Positions 8,601 to 17,826 of a stretch of 54,734 nt of DNA are shown here, piece after piece (the stretch's first letter is position 1; each line of letters begins with the position of its first letter). The translations under genes and the position numbers were made by a program. Location: NCBI RefSeq assembly GCF_003389455.1, contig NZ_QUAC01000039.1:1-54734 (forward strand). The letters are read 5' to 3'. The stretch comes from Streptomyces inhibens. Its GTDB lineage: Bacteria; Actinomycetota; Actinomycetes; Streptomycetales; Streptomycetaceae. The notes beneath the pieces were generated by a model. The model saw only the letters and a program-made list of their open reading frames with translations. It was not told the origin of the DNA and ran no database searches.

Positions 8601-9776
8601 TCAGCGTGTTTCGGGGCCCGCGAGGTGGCGGGCGATGACCATCCGCTGGATCTGGTTGGTGCCCTCGACGATCTGCAGGACCTTGGCCTCGCGCATATAG
8701 CGCTCGGCGGGGAAGTCGAGGGTGTAGCCGTAGCCGCCGAGGAGCTGGACGGCGTCGGTGGTCACCCGCATCGCAGTGTCCGTGCAGAAGAGCTTGGACA
8801 TCGCCGCCTCCTTGGAGAACGGCTGGCCGGCGTCGCGCAGCCGGGCGGCGGTGAGATAGAGCGCACGGCCGGCCTCGATCTGGGTGGCCATGTCCGCCAG
8901 CATGAAGCGCAGGCCCTGGAAGTCGACGATCGGGCGGCCGAATTGCTGTCGCTCGGAGGTGTACGAGAGCGCCTCGTCCAGCGCCGCCTGGGCGAGGCCG
9001 ATGGCGCAGGCCGCGATGCCCAGGCGCCCGGAGTCCAGGGCGGAGAGGGCGATGGCGAAGCCCTGGCCCTCGTCGCCGATGCGGCGGGAGTCGGGGACGC
9101 GTACGCCGTCGAAGTGCAGCTGGGCCGTCGGGGAGCCCTTCATGCCCATTTTGCGTTCGGGTGCCGCGGCGCTGAGTCCCTCGGCGTCGCCGGGGACCAG
9201 GAAGGCAGTGATGCCGTGGGCGCCGGTGCCGCCGGTGCGCGCCAGCACGGTGTAGAAGTCGGCCACGCCGCCGTGGGTGGTCCACGCCTTGGTGCCGTTC
9301 AGCGTCCAGGTGCCCCCGTCCTCCCGGGTGGCCCGGGTGGTCAGCGAGGCGGCGTCGGAGCCCGAGGAGGGCTCGGAGAGGCAGTACGCGCCGAGGAGCC
9401 CGCCGCCGAGCATGTCGGGAAGGTGTTCGGCGCGCTGCTGCTTGGTGCCGTATCCGGCGAGGGCGTGGCAGGCGAGGGTGTGCACGCTGACGCCGAGGCC
9501 GACGGTGAGCCGGGCGGCCGCGAGCTCCTCCAGGACCTGGAGGTAGACCTCGTAGGGCTGGCCGCCGCCACCGAATTCCTCGTCGTAGGGCAGCGAGAGC
9601 AGTCCGGATTCCGACAGCAAGGTGAAGGTCTCGCGTGGGAAGTGGCCGGCGTCCTCCTCCTCGGCCGCCGTCGGCCTGATCTCGCGCTCGGCGAGCTCGC
9701 GTACGAGTGTCATCAGGTCGCGGGCTTCCTCCGTGGGCAGCCTGCGGTCCACCGGCCGGGGGCCGTACTCGGTCAT
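8601..9776 (-). CDS. Acyl-CoA dehydrogenase
   Basis: The 391-residue flavoprotein catalyses alpha,beta-dehydrogenation of an acyl-CoA in beta-oxidation or branched-chain catabolism. It shows YCLSEPSSGSDAAS (FAD and substrate contacts), WTTHGG, RQQFGRPIVDFQGLRFMLAD, and the C-terminal signature EAKVLQIVEGTNQIQR with the likely catalytic base E371. Length and spacing match the short/medium-chain family. It is a single-gene unit that converges on the threonine synthase-like gene and diverges from the chitinase. Confidence 0.93.
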   Translation of the reverse strand: MTEYGPRPVDRRLPTEEARDLMTLVRELAEREIRPTAAEEEDAGHFPRETFTLLSESGLLSLPYDEEFGGGGQPYEVYLQVLEELAAARLTVGLGVSVHTLACHALAGYGTKQQRAEHLPDMLGGGLLGAYCLSEPSSGSDAASLTTRATREDGGTWTLNGTKAWTTHGGVADFYTVLARTGGTGAHGITAFLVPGDAEGLSAAAPERKMGMKGSPTAQLHFDGVRVPDSRRIGDEGQGFAIALSALDSGRLGIAACAIGLAQAALDEALSYTSERQQFGRPIVDFQGLRFMLADMATQIEAGRALYLTAARLRDAGQPFSKEAAMSKLFCTDTAMRVTTDAVQLLGGYGYTLDFPAERYMREAKVLQIVEGTNQIQRMVIARHLAGPETR

Positions 9777-9993
9777 GGCGGCGCTCTCCTCCCTGTCGGG
9801 CGCTGCGGCGACGCGCGCGCGGGGTGGGCGGCGGCGCCGGTTTCCGTAGTGCCACGCCGATGATCGCGTTCCGGGTCGCGGAAGGCGATGACCTGCGGCT
9901 GTGGCGCTAGGAGTATGCCCGATCGGAGGCCCCGCGTCACGGGTTGATCATCATCGGCTGTGGAGATCCGGCCCCGTACCGGCCGGTCATGAA

Positions 9994-10036
9994 ATTGGTC
10001 CGAACCATTGACTCAGTGGTCTAGTCCTTCTACTTT
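9994..10036 (+). promoter_or_regulatory. Chitinase promoter with DasR-like direct repeats
   Basis: TTGACT (10008-10013) and TACTTT (10031-10036) are 17 bp apart, a good housekeeping promoter. Two 12-bp repeats bracket the -35: TGGTCCGAACCA (9996-10007) and TGGTCTAGTCCT (10017-10028). Streptomyces chitinase promoters carry such repeats, and they resemble the DasR box (TGGTCTAGACCA). Repression by DasR with release by glucosamine 6-phosphate is therefore inferred. Confidence 0.75.
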
Positions 10037-10092
10037 CTCCCTCAACGTTCAACGCGTTCATGCCAATTCGGAACGCAGGTCAGGCTCCACAC

Positions 10093-10272
10093 CTAGGGGG
10101 TGTCCGCAAAGTCCCGCCGTCCGCCCGGAGGGCGGGGCCCGCGGCGTCTGGTACGTGCGATCGCAAGGCGGAGGGTCGTCCTCGTAGCGGGTCTACGTGG
10201 ACGATCCGACAACGCAGCGAGCGCGCGTGCCAGGCGTCGCGGGCCAGGCGGGAGTTTGCGGACACCCCCTAG
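10093..10272. mobile_element. MITE-like 180-bp palindromic element
   Basis: The ends are a perfect 18-bp inverted repeat, CTAGGGGGTGTCCGCAAA (10093-10110) and its complement (10255-10272). Complementarity continues inward, with TCCCGCC and GGCCCGCGGCG arms and a central GGTCGTCC/GGACGATCC pair, so the whole unit can fold as one hairpin. CTAG at both outer ends could be part of the repeat or a target duplication. There is no transposase gene inside. It lies between the chitinase promoter and its ribosome site and would be transcribed in the leader. Confidence 0.7.
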
Positions 10273-10293
10273 CCCCCCCTCCGAGGAGACGAC

Positions 10294-11571
10294 ATGCTCA
10301 GACCGCACCGGATGCGATCGCCGCGCAGGCTGATCGCCGCCGCCACCGCGCTGTGTACGGCGGCGCTGGCCGGCACCCTTCTCGCCGGACCGGCCTCCGC
10401 CGACCCGGCACCCAGCCCGTCCGCGCCCCACGCGGCCACCGCGACAACGGCACAGCCGGCCGCAGCGGGCAACAAGGTCGTCGGATACTTCACCAACTGG
10501 GGTGTCTACGACCGCAATTACCACGTCAAGAACATCGAGACGTCGGGGTCGGCGGCCAAGCTGACGCACATCAACTACGCCTTCGGCAACGTCCAGGGCG
10601 GCAAGTGCACCATCGGCGACTCCTACGCCGACTACGACAAGGCCTACACCGCCGACCAGAGCGTCGACGGCCAGGCGGACACCTGGGACAACGGCGCACT
10701 GCGCGGCAACTTCAACCAGCTGCGCAAGCTCAAGAAGCTGCACCCGGGCCTCAAGGTGCTCTGGTCGTTCGGCGGCTGGACCTGGTCGGGCGGCTTCACC
10801 GAGGCCGCCAAGAACCCGGACGCCTTCGCGCAGTCCTGCCTCGACCTGGTCGAGGACAAGCGCTGGGCGGATGTCTTCGACGGGATCGACGTCGACTGGG
10901 AGTACCCCAACGCCTGCGGCCTGACCTGCGACACCAGCGGCAAGGACGCCTTCACCAAGGTCATGAAGGCGCTGCGGTCGAAGTTCGGCCAGAACAATCT
11001 GGTGACCGCGGCGATCACCGCGGACGCCTCGGCCGGCGGCAAGATCGACGCCACCGACTATGCGGGCGCGGCCCAGTACGTCGACTGGTACGACCCGATG
11101 ACGTACGACTACTTCGGCGCCTGGGACGCCAAGGGCCCGACGGCGCCGCACTCCCCGCTCACGTCGTACAGCGGCATACCGAAGGCCGGCTTCAACAGCA
11201 CCGACACCATCGCCAAGCTCAAGGGCCTCGGCGTGCCGGCGGGCAAGCTGCTGCTCGGCATCGGCTTCTACGGCCGTGGCTGGTCGGGCGTCACCCAGGA
11301 CGCGCCGGGCGGTACGGCGACCGGCGCGGCACCGGGCAAGTACGAGGCCGGGATCGACGACTACAAGGTGATCAAGGACCGCTGCCCGGCGACCGGCAAG
11401 GTGGGCGGCACCGCCTATGCCAAGTGCGGTGACCAGTGGTGGAGCTATGACACACCGGCGACCATCGGCACGAAGATGGCCTTCAAGGACGTGCAGGGCC
11501 TGGCCGGCACGTTCTTCTGGGAGCTGAGCGGCGACACCGCCAACGGTGAGCTGATCAAGGCGATCAAGTAA
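10294..11571 (+). CDS. Secreted GH18 chitinase
   Basis: The 425-residue precursor has an arginine-rich N-terminus and an Ala-rich signal peptide ending near ASA (residue 36). A short Pro/Ala linker then leads into a GH18 TIM barrel starting at KVVGYFTNWG. The catalytic motif FDGIDVDWEYP supplies E203 as proton donor. FGGWTWSGGF and YDPMTYDYFGAWD are also typical. No chitin-binding or FnIII domain is present. GAGGAG at 10283-10288 supports the ATG at 10294; an internal ATG (10312) is possible. Neighbourhood and length suggest an orthologue of S. coelicolor ChiD, which I cannot verify. It is controlled by the 9994-10036 promoter. Confidence 0.93.
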   Translation: MLRPHRMRSPRRLIAAATALCTAALAGTLLAGPASADPAPSPSAPHAATATTAQPAAAGNKVVGYFTNWGVYDRNYHVKNIETSGSAAKLTHINYAFGNVQGGKCTIGDSYADYDKAYTADQSVDGQADTWDNGALRGNFNQLRKLKKLHPGLKVLWSFGGWTWSGGFTEAAKNPDAFAQSCLDLVEDKRWADVFDGIDVDWEYPNACGLTCDTSGKDAFTKVMKALRSKFGQNNLVTAAITADASAGGKIDATDYAGAAQYVDWYDPMTYDYFGAWDAKGPTAPHSPLTSYSGIPKAGFNSTDTIAKLKGLGVPAGKLLLGIGFYGRGWSGVTQDAPGGTATGAAPGKYEAGIDDYKVIKDRCPATGKVGGTAYAKCGDQWWSYDTPATIGTKMAFKDVQGLAGTFFWELSGDTANGELIKAIK

Positions 11572-11593
11572 CCGCAGATACAGGCGGGTCGGG

Positions 11594-11621
11594 CGGGCGG
11601 GCGGCGACGGCCTCCCGCCCG
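11594..11621 (+). terminator. Chitinase terminator hairpin
   Basis: CGGGCGGG (11594-11601) pairs with CCCGCCCG (11614-11621), starting 22 bp beyond the chitinase stop and before the end of the convergent TetR gene. Confidence 0.5.
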
Positions 11622-11657
11622 TTCGTCGTGCGGTGCCGCCGCCCCCGAGGGGGCGTC

Positions 11658-12314
11658 TCAGGCGGGCGGACGAGGCGGCGCCGGGCAGCCCGGCTCGTAC
11701 TCCTCGATCAGCCGGAGGGTGTCGCCCAGGCCGCGCACCAGCAGCGTGACCACCGTCTCGCGTGGCACCTCCTGCTCCGCGATCCAGTCGAGGGTGGCGC
11801 CCTCGACGCTGGAGAGCCAGCCGGTCAGCGCGGTACGGGCGAGCGGCGGAATGTCGGTCCGGCCCCAGGCGCCGATGGCGATGGTGCCCAGCAGCCGGGC
11901 GCGTACGGTGTCGCGGATCGCCAGCACCTCGGCGTCGAAGCCGACGCCGCCGGTGACGATGGCGCGATAGGCGGCCTGGTGGTGCTGGGCGTAGCGCAGA
12001 TAGCCGTCGACGGTGCGCTGCACACGTTCGACGGGCGGGAGGTCATGAGTGCTGCCGGCCCGCTCGACCAGCTCGGCCACCGCGTCCTCGATGATCGCGA
12101 GGTAATAGCCGCGCTTGTTCGTGAAGTAGTAGTAGATCAAGCCCTTGGCGACGCCGGCCTGGCGCGCGATGTCGTCCATGGACAGCGCGTCGTAGGAGGT
12201 GTCGGCGAACAACTTCCGTCCGGTGGCTATCAGTTCGGCGCGACGCGCCTGGGAGCGCACGGTGCCGCGGACGGCCGGCGAGCCGCCCCGTCCACGCTGT
12301 TGACTATTATTCAA
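11658..12314 (-). CDS. TetR family transcriptional regulator
   Basis: The N-terminal helix-turn-helix reads DALSMDDIARQAGVAKGLIYYYF, followed by a helical ligand domain (218 aa from the proposed start). I propose TTG at 12314 (LNNSQQRGRGG) because a perfect operator-like palindrome lies just upstream at 12333-12353. ATGs at 12368 and 12404 would place that palindrome inside or at the edge of the gene. It is divergent from the GAF regulator and aldehyde dehydrogenase, separated by about 457 bp, so it may control them or only itself. The ligand is unknown. Confidence 0.85.
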   Translation of the reverse strand: MNNSQQRGRGGSPAVRGTVRSQARRAELIATGRKLFADTSYDALSMDDIARQAGVAKGLIYYYFTNKRGYYLAIIEDAVAELVERAGSTHDLPPVERVQRTVDGYLRYAQHHQAAYRAIVTGGVGFDAEVLAIRDTVRARLLGTIAIGAWGRTDIPPLARTALTGWLSSVEGATLDWIAEQEVPRETVVTLLVRGLGDTLRLIEEYEPGCPAPPRPPA

Positions 12315-12332
12315 AATCCGCCCCAGTCTCCA

Positions 12333-12353
12333 ACTGCCAAGAGTTTTGGCAGT
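12333..12353. promoter_or_regulatory. Probable TetR operator
   Basis: ACTGCCAA, a 5-bp spacer and TTGGCAGT form a perfect 21-bp palindrome 18 bp upstream of the proposed TetR start. Size and symmetry fit a TetR dimer site, probably autoregulatory. Confidence 0.6.
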
Positions 12354-12771
12354 ATGACAGAACGTCATGACCTCGACCGACACTCCGCAAGGCACCTCCA
12401 GCACTTCCCTCGTGCATTCGACCGCTGCCCCGGGGAGGACGCAGCGAGCTCAACGACGGACATCTCGCCCGAGGGGCGAACCTCCTGGAAGAAGAGCGCC
12501 GTGGTGGCGCTGCCCGCCGGCCTGTCTCACCTTCACCCCCGACACCCTCCCGGCGCCGCCGGTCGTACCTTCGTTCGTGTTCATGACGGATGTCGACGCC
12601 GAACAGGCGCTGGTCGCCTCGGATCCGATCACCGCGGACGGGCTGTGGCTGCGCGCGGGAGGCCACCGCGACACCCGTTCGTGACGCGGCGCACCACGCG
12701 GGGTTTACGGCCCCGTCCGCTACGAGCACCATCGCCGTACGGGGGCAGGAGCTGCATCGAAGAGGTGACAC
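12354..12771. other. Intergenic region, no supported gene
   Basis: This 418-bp region separates the TetR gene from the GAF regulator. Its open frames have no homology I recognise and poor starts. Promoters for both neighbours must lie here, but I cannot identify a clear -35/-10 pair. AGAGGTG at 12761-12767 is the ribosome site of the 12772 gene. Confidence 0.4.
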
Positions 12772-14085
12772 GTGGTCAACCCTTGGCTGGCGATGGAGGC
12801 CGGTGCCGACCCGGCGGAACGCACCCGCACGGTGCGACGGGCCCATGCGGCGTTCCTGGCCGACGGGACCGTCGCACCGCCGGTCCGCCAGGTGGTCGCC
12901 GACTCCTGGCGGCGCTCGGCCGACGCGCGGGCGTCCTCGGACGGCGTCGCACCCATCGAGCTGGACGAGGCCGCGCTGCGCGCCTACCGGGACGGGCATC
13001 CACTGGCCCGCGCCATGCCCGTCTTCCGGGAGCTGCTGGGCAGCTTCGCGCAGGACGGGGCGCATCTGCTGGCCGTCTGCGATCCGCAGGGGCGGATGCT
13101 GTGGGTGGAGGGGCACCGCGGGGTGCGGCGCAGCGCCGAGCGGATGAACTTCGTGGTCGGCGCCCGCTGGGACGAACGGCATGCCGGCACCAACGCCCCG
13201 GGCACCGCGCTCGCCGCCGATCACGCCGTACAGATCTTCGCGGCCGAGCACTACAACCGGCAGGTGCAGCGCTGGACCTGCGCCGCCGCTCCGCTGCACG
13301 ATCCGCGGACCGGGCGGCTGCTGGGCGCGGTGGACATCACCGGCGGCGACCATCTGGCGAGCCCGCACAGCCTGGCCCTGGTGCAGGCCACCGCGCGTGC
13401 CGCGGAGGTCCATCTCGCTTCCGGGGTACCGGAGTTGGGGGTCTGTCTGTCGGCGCTGGGCCGGGACGAGGCGTTGCTGGTCGTGGACGGGGAGCGGCTG
13501 CGGCTCGGGCGCCGGCACAGCGAGATCATGGTGCTGCTGGCCCGGCACCCCGAGGGGCTGACGGGCGATCAGCTCTCGGTACTGCTGTACGGCGAGCGCG
13601 AGATGCGCCCGGTGACGCTGCGGGCCGAGCTGTCCCGGCTGCGGCAGCTCGTCGGTGCGCTGCTGCACTCCCGCCCGTACCGGCTGAGCAGGCCCGTCGA
13701 GACCGACCTGTGCGCGGTCGAGGCGGAGCTGGCGGCCGGGGAGCCGGGGTCCGCGCTGAGCGGCTACCCCGGTCCGCTGCTGCCGCTGTCGGAGGCGCCC
13801 GGCGTACGGCGGCTGCGCGGCGCGCTGGAGGAACGGATGCGGCGCGCACTGCTCGGCGCGGGCGACCCCGACCTGCTGCGCGAGTGGTCGCGCACCCCCT
13901 GGGGCGAGGACGATCTGGAGGTCTGGGAAGCCCTGGTGGAGGCCTTGCCGGAGCGTTCACCGGCCCGTACCGCCCCGATGGCCGCGGCGGACCGGCTGCG
14001 CGCCGCGTACGGCCTTCCCGGCGGCTCCCCCGGCACACCGCTCACCGCGCGCGTCGCAACGTTCACGCAACCTCCCCGGTCATAG
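12772..14085 (+). CDS. GAF-domain transcriptional regulator
   Basis: The 437-residue protein starts at a GTG with an AGAGGTG ribosome site. Residues about 40-210 form a GAF sensory region of the AcoR/DhaR type ([38 protein letters not shown]). There is no sigma-54 AAA domain. A winged-helix-like segment follows ([35 protein letters not shown]). Proteins of this form commonly sit upstream of ExaC-type aldehyde dehydrogenases, as here with a 67-bp gap. It probably activates the aldehyde dehydrogenase in response to an alcohol or aldehyde; this is inferred from context. Confidence 0.85.
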   Translation: MVNPWLAMEAGADPAERTRTVRRAHAAFLADGTVAPPVRQVVADSWRRSADARASSDGVAPIELDEAALRAYRDGHPLARAMPVFRELLGSFAQDGAHLLAVCDPQGRMLWVEGHRGVRRSAERMNFVVGARWDERHAGTNAPGTALAADHAVQIFAAEHYNRQVQRWTCAAAPLHDPRTGRLLGAVDITGGDHLASPHSLALVQATARAAEVHLASGVPELGVCLSALGRDEALLVVDGERLRLGRRHSEIMVLLARHPEGLTGDQLSVLLYGEREMRPVTLRAELSRLRQLVGALLHSRPYRLSRPVETDLCAVEAELAAGEPGSALSGYPGPLLPLSEAPGVRRLRGALEERMRRALLGAGDPDLLREWSRTPWGEDDLEVWEALVEALPERSPARTAPMAAADRLRAAYGLPGGSPGTPLTARVATFTQPPRS

Positions 14086-14152
14086 CCTGCGCACAACGCC
14101 CGTCGCACGGGAGTGGCGGGCACCGCGCCGAGAGCGATTGGGAGGCCGCCCC

Positions 14153-15676
14153 ATGGCCCGTTACGCCAGCCCGGGTTCCGCCGATGCCGTCATGAGCTAT
14201 CTGCCCCGCTACGACCACTGGATCGGCGGCGAGTTCGTGGCGCCCGTACTGGGCCGGTACTTCGAGAATCCGACCCCGGTCAACGGGCAGCCGTTCACCG
14301 AAGTCGCCCGCGGCACCGCCGAGGACGTCGAGCGCGCGCTGGACGCGGCGCATGCGGCCGCGCCCGGCTGGGCCCGTACCCCCGCCGCCGAGCGCGCCGC
14401 CGTGCTGAACAAGATCGCCGACCGGATGGAGGCGAACCTGGAGGCGCTGGCGGTCGCCGAGAGCTGGGAGAACGGCAAGCCCGTACGGGAGTCCCTGGCG
14501 GCCGACATCCCGCTGGCCATCGACCACTTCCGCTACTTCGCGGGCGCCACCCGCGCCCAGGAGGGCTCTCTCTCGGAGATCGACGAGGACACGATCGCCT
14601 ACCACTTCCACGAGCCGCTCGGCGTGGTCGCCCAGATCATCCCCTGGAACTTCCCCATCCTGATGGCGACCTGGAAGCTCGCCCCGGCGCTGGCCGCCGG
14701 CAACGCCGTGGTCCTCAAGCCGGCCGAACAGACCCCCGCCTCGGTGCACTTCTGGATGAGCCTGATCGCGGATCTGCTGCCGCCCGGCGTGGTCAACATC
14801 GTCAACGGCTTCGGCGTCGAGGCCGGCAAGCCGCTGGCCTCCAGCCCGCGCGTCGCCAAGGTCGCGTTCACCGGTGAGACCACGACCGGCCGCCTGATCA
14901 TGCAGTACGCGTCCGAGAACCTGCGGCCGGTGACGCTCGAACTGGGCGGCAAGAGCCCCAACATCTTCTTCGACGATGTCTCGTCCCTGGCGGACGACTT
15001 CCAGGACAAGGCGCTGGAAGGCTTCACCATGTTCGCCCTCAACCAGGGCGAGGTGTGCACCTGCCCGTCCCGTGCGCTGATCCAGCGCGGGCACTACCAG
15101 GACTTCCTGGCGGCCGGGGTGGCCCGTACCGAGAAGATCGTCCAGGGCCATCCTCTGGACACCGACACCATGATCGGCGCACAGGCCTCCAACGACCAGC
15201 TGGAGAAGATCCTCTCCTATCTGGACATCGGCCAGAAGGAGGGCGCCCGCGTCCTCACCGGTGGCTCCCGGGCCGAACTGGGCGGCGAACTGGAGGGCGG
15301 CTACTACGTCCGTCCGACGATCTTCGAGGGCAACAACGACATGCGGGTCTTCCAGGAGGAGATCTTCGGTCCGGTGGTCGCCGTGGCACCGTTCAGCGAC
15401 TTCGACGACGCGATCGGCATCGCCAACGACACCCTGTACGGACTGGGCGCGGGCGTCTGGACCCGCGACGGCTCCACCGCCTACCGCGCGGGCCGCGCCA
15501 TCCAGGCCGGGCGGGTATGGACCAACTGCTACCACGCTTATCCCGCCCATGCCGCGTTCGGCGGCTACAAGCAGTCCGGCATCGGCCGCGAGACCCACAA
15601 GATGATGCTGGATCACTACCAGCAGACGAAGAACTTGCTGGTGAGCTACTCGGCTAAGAAGCTGGGGTTCTTCTAG
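14153..15676 (+). CDS. exaC: NAD-dependent (acet)aldehyde dehydrogenase, ExaC type
   Basis: The 507-residue enzyme oxidises aldehydes (acetaldehyde in characterised ExaC) to acids with NAD. GGAGG at 14141-14145 sets the ATG at 14153. The N-terminus [16 protein letters not shown] is typical of the ExaC/AldB group. The general base is E263 in LELGGKSPN and the nucleophile is C302 in [15 protein letters not shown] and FTGETTTG form the NAD site. The gene follows the GAF regulator in the same direction and ends in a strong terminator at 15690-15722. Confidence 0.92.
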   Translation: MARYASPGSADAVMSYLPRYDHWIGGEFVAPVLGRYFENPTPVNGQPFTEVARGTAEDVERALDAAHAAAPGWARTPAAERAAVLNKIADRMEANLEALAVAESWENGKPVRESLAADIPLAIDHFRYFAGATRAQEGSLSEIDEDTIAYHFHEPLGVVAQIIPWNFPILMATWKLAPALAAGNAVVLKPAEQTPASVHFWMSLIADLLPPGVVNIVNGFGVEAGKPLASSPRVAKVAFTGETTTGRLIMQYASENLRPVTLELGGKSPNIFFDDVSSLADDFQDKALEGFTMFALNQGEVCTCPSRALIQRGHYQDFLAAGVARTEKIVQGHPLDTDTMIGAQASNDQLEKILSYLDIGQKEGARVLTGGSRAELGGELEGGYYVRPTIFEGNNDMRVFQEEIFGPVVAVAPFSDFDDAIGIANDTLYGLGAGVWTRDGSTAYRAGRAIQAGRVWTNCYHAYPAHAAFGGYKQSGIGRETHKMMLDHYQQTKNLLVSYSAKKLGFF

Positions 15677-15689
15677 AGGTATGAGACAA

Positions 15690-15722
15690 GGCGCCTGACC
15701 TGGGCTCTGCCCGTCAGGCGCC
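15690..15722 (+). terminator. Terminator after aldehyde dehydrogenase
   Basis: GGCGCCTGAC (15690-15699) and GTCAGGCGCC (15713-15722) form a perfect 10-bp stem with a 13-nt loop, 14 bp after the stop codon. Confidence 0.75.
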
Positions 15723-15968
15723 GTTCGCTGGGCTCGCTTGCAGCAGGGCCGGCCCTGTTGCGCCGTGCCTCCTGGCCGCAGCCGCCTTGCCGTCCAGCTT
15801 GCGACACAGCGCGTCCAGCGCCCGTCGCAGCACATCGGCTTCCGTAAGAGCGCTGACGGGCAGGGACCAGGGCAGCAGCTACGGGGAGAGCAGCACCAAG
15901 ACCGGCATCCCGAAAAGCTCCTTGCACCGCTACCTACAGGGGTATCCGCACCGGAGGCGCTGAGGTGG
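15723..15968. other. Region without a supported gene
   Basis: One minus-strand frame reads ADVLRRALDALCRKLDGKAA, which looks protein-like but has neither a good start nor a recognised family. It may be the end of a lost gene. Otherwise I see nothing here. Confidence 0.3.
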
Positions 15969-16625
15969 TCAAGGCCGGACGGCGCCTCCACCGGAGGTCG
16001 GTGAGCCACGACGGCCTGCTCCGGTGGTTGCCGCGGTGCGCCGCCTCGGGGCCAGTGCCGCGCGCAGCGCCGGCGTGAGCACGCGGCGGGTCTCGGACGG
16101 GGTGAGGGCGGCGGGGGTGGGGAGGGGGTTGAGGTAGCGGGTGTAGATGAGGCCGCCGAGGATCGTCACCACGGCCGTGGCGCGGGCGGTCGCGTCCCGG
16201 CCGCCGAGAAATTCAACAAGCCGGGTCAGCAGCTCGCGTTCCAGGTATTCGCGGATCACCTCGGCGGCCTCCTCGCCCCGGGTGGTCAGCTGTCGGAAGT
16301 CCGCGTCCTCCCACAGGTCCGTCACCGCGTCGATCAGGCGGTCGGGGAGGGTGGCCGGGTCTCCGCTGAGGACGGCCTCCACTGTCAGCGCGTTGGCGCA
16401 CTGGAACTGCATCACGTCCGCGAACAGGCCCTTCTTCGAGCCGAAGTGGTACGCGATCAGCGCCGGGTCGACCCCGGCGGCCCCGGCCACCGCGCGCAGG
16501 GTGGTGCGCCGGTAGCCGTGCTCCAGGAACAGCTCACGGGCCACGGAGATGATCGACTCGCGAGTCGGCGGGTTGCCGCGGGGGCGCCCTCGGGGGCGGA
16601 CGGGTGCGGGGGCAGCGTTATTCAT
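15969..16625 (-). CDS. TetR family transcriptional regulator
   Basis: The 218-residue regulator opens with a basic Pro/Arg tail (RPRGRPRGNP) and a helix-turn-helix (RTTLRAVAGAAGVDPALIAYHF), followed by a ligand-binding region with WEDADFRQLTT. The last 30 or so residues are low-complexity and rich in Arg/Gly. It is divergent from the NAD-binding protein operon with only 76 bp between start codons, so direct repression of that operon is likely. I could not find a clear palindrome in that gap. Confidence 0.88.
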   Translation of the reverse strand: MNNAAPAPVRPRGRPRGNPPTRESIISVARELFLEHGYRRTTLRAVAGAAGVDPALIAYHFGSKKGLFADVMQFQCANALTVEAVLSGDPATLPDRLIDAVTDLWEDADFRQLTTRGEEAAEVIREYLERELLTRLVEFLGGRDATARATAVVTILGGLIYTRYLNPLPTPAALTPSETRRVLTPALRAALAPRRRTAATTGAGRRGSPTSGGGAVRP

Positions 16626-16701
16626 CAGGGGTGAGCCTGCGTTTCGCGATCGGCACAGTCAAGGGCATTCCGGGAACCACACGAAGGGATGACCCGACAC
16701 C

Positions 16702-17394
16702 ATGCGTATCGCCATCTTCGGCGCCAACGGACCGACCGGCCGCCGGCTCACCGACCAGGCGCTCGCCGCCGGCCACGAGGTCGTCGCCGTGACCCGCCGC
16801 TCCGGCTCCGTCCCCGCGCGGCCCGGCCTCACCGTAGCCGTCGCCGATGCCACCGACCCGGCGGCCGTCGACGCCGCGATCGGCGGCACGGACGCCGTCC
16901 TGTCCGCGCTGGGCGCGCGTTTCAGCAAGGAGACCATCACCACCTACTCGGCGAGCGCCACGGCCATCACCGGGGCCATGGCCCGCCACGGCATCAAGCG
17001 GCTGCTCGCCGTCAGCTCCAGCATCGCCGACCCGAACTGGCGCCCCACCGGCGCCCACTTCTTCAATCATGTACTCGACCCGCTGGTGAACCGACGCCTC
17101 GGCCGTACCCTCCACGAGGACATGCGCCGCATGGAGGCCGTGATCCATCAGACGGACCTCGACTGGACCCTCGTCCGGCCCTCGGGCCTCTTCGAACACC
17201 CCGTCGTCACGGCCTACCACACCGCCGAGAACAGCGCCGACGGCGTCTTCACCGCCCGTGCCGACCTCGCCGCCGGCATGCTGCACGAGATGGAGGAGCG
17301 GCGATATGTCCGTACGGCCATCGGCATCATCACCACGGCCGTGAAGCCGAACATCGCCAAGCTGATCTGGAACGAGGGCGTGAAGAAGAGGTGA
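16702..17394 (+). CDS. NAD(P)-binding atypical SDR (NmrA/SDR_a5-like)
   Basis: The N-terminal Rossmann motif MRIAIFGANGPTGRR binds NAD(P). The rest (230 aa) follows the atypical short-chain dehydrogenase/NmrA layout: ADATDPAAVDAAIGGTDAVL, LLAVSSS and DLDWTLVRPSGL. Such proteins are oxidoreductases, epimerases or redox sensors, and the substrate is not evident. It is the first gene of a three-gene operon and overlaps the next gene by 4 bp. Confidence 0.85.
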   Translation: MRIAIFGANGPTGRRLTDQALAAGHEVVAVTRRSGSVPARPGLTVAVADATDPAAVDAAIGGTDAVLSALGARFSKETITTYSASATAITGAMARHGIKRLLAVSSSIADPNWRPTGAHFFNHVLDPLVNRRLGRTLHEDMRRMEAVIHQTDLDWTLVRPSGLFEHPVVTAYHTAENSADGVFTARADLAAGMLHEMEERRYVRTAIGIITTAVKPNIAKLIWNEGVKKR

Positions 17395-17795
17395 GCCGGG
17401 CGCGCGCCGAACCCGCGGCCGCCGCGCGGGCGTTCCTCGCCCGCCCCCACACGGCCACCCTCACCACCCTCCGCCCCGACGGCACCCCGCATGTCACCCC
17501 CGTCCGCTTCAGCTTCGACCCGGCCTCGGGCGTGGCCCGGGTGACCACCCGGGCCGGGGCCCGCAAGGCCCGGAACGTGGCGTCCGGGGGCCCGGCGGCC
17601 CGGGCCGCGCTCTGCCAGGCGGACGGCTTCCGCTGGATCACCCTTGAGGGTTCGGCCGTGGTCAGCGACGACCCCGAGCGCCTGGCCGAGGCCGTCCGTC
17701 GCTATACCGCCCGGTACCACGCGGCTCCGCCCGCCCCGCCGGACCTGGCCGTCGTCGAGATCACTGTCGACCGCGTCCTGAGCCTCAACCTCTGA
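17391..17795 (+). CDS. PPOX-class flavin/F420-binding protein
   Basis: The 134-residue protein of the pyridoxamine-phosphate-oxidase-like split beta-barrel family starts at a GTG overlapping the previous stop (GTGA). It has FLARPHTATLTTLRPDGTPH, VTPVRFSFD and ARVTTRAGARKARNVAS, the cofactor-binding strands of PPOX-class F420-dependent enzymes. It is probably a small F420H2- or FMN-dependent reductase, coupled to the NAD-binding protein upstream. Confidence 0.85.
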   Translation: MSRARAEPAAAARAFLARPHTATLTTLRPDGTPHVTPVRFSFDPASGVARVTTRAGARKARNVASGGPAARAALCQADGFRWITLEGSAVVSDDPERLAEAVRRYTARYHAAPPAPPDLAVVEITVDRVLSLNL

Positions 17796-17826
17796 AACCC
17801 CGTACCGAAAGCGATGTGACACCGCG

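Noticed and set aside
9996..10028. The repeats considered as the start of a CRISPR-like array
   Set aside because: There are only two 12-bp repeats, and they overlap a promoter in a pattern known for chitinase genes.
10093..11151. A 352-codon minus-strand ORF across the chitinase
   Set aside because: It is antisense to a clear GH18 enzyme with signal peptide and catalytic motif; high GC content produces long shadow frames.
15673..15927. Possible small gene after exaC
   Set aside because: It begins within sequence containing the exaC terminator and shows no recognisable fold.
14063..16009. A 648-codon minus-strand ORF across the aldehyde dehydrogenase
   Set aside because: It contains no family motifs and mirrors the coding frame of exaC and part of the TetR gene.
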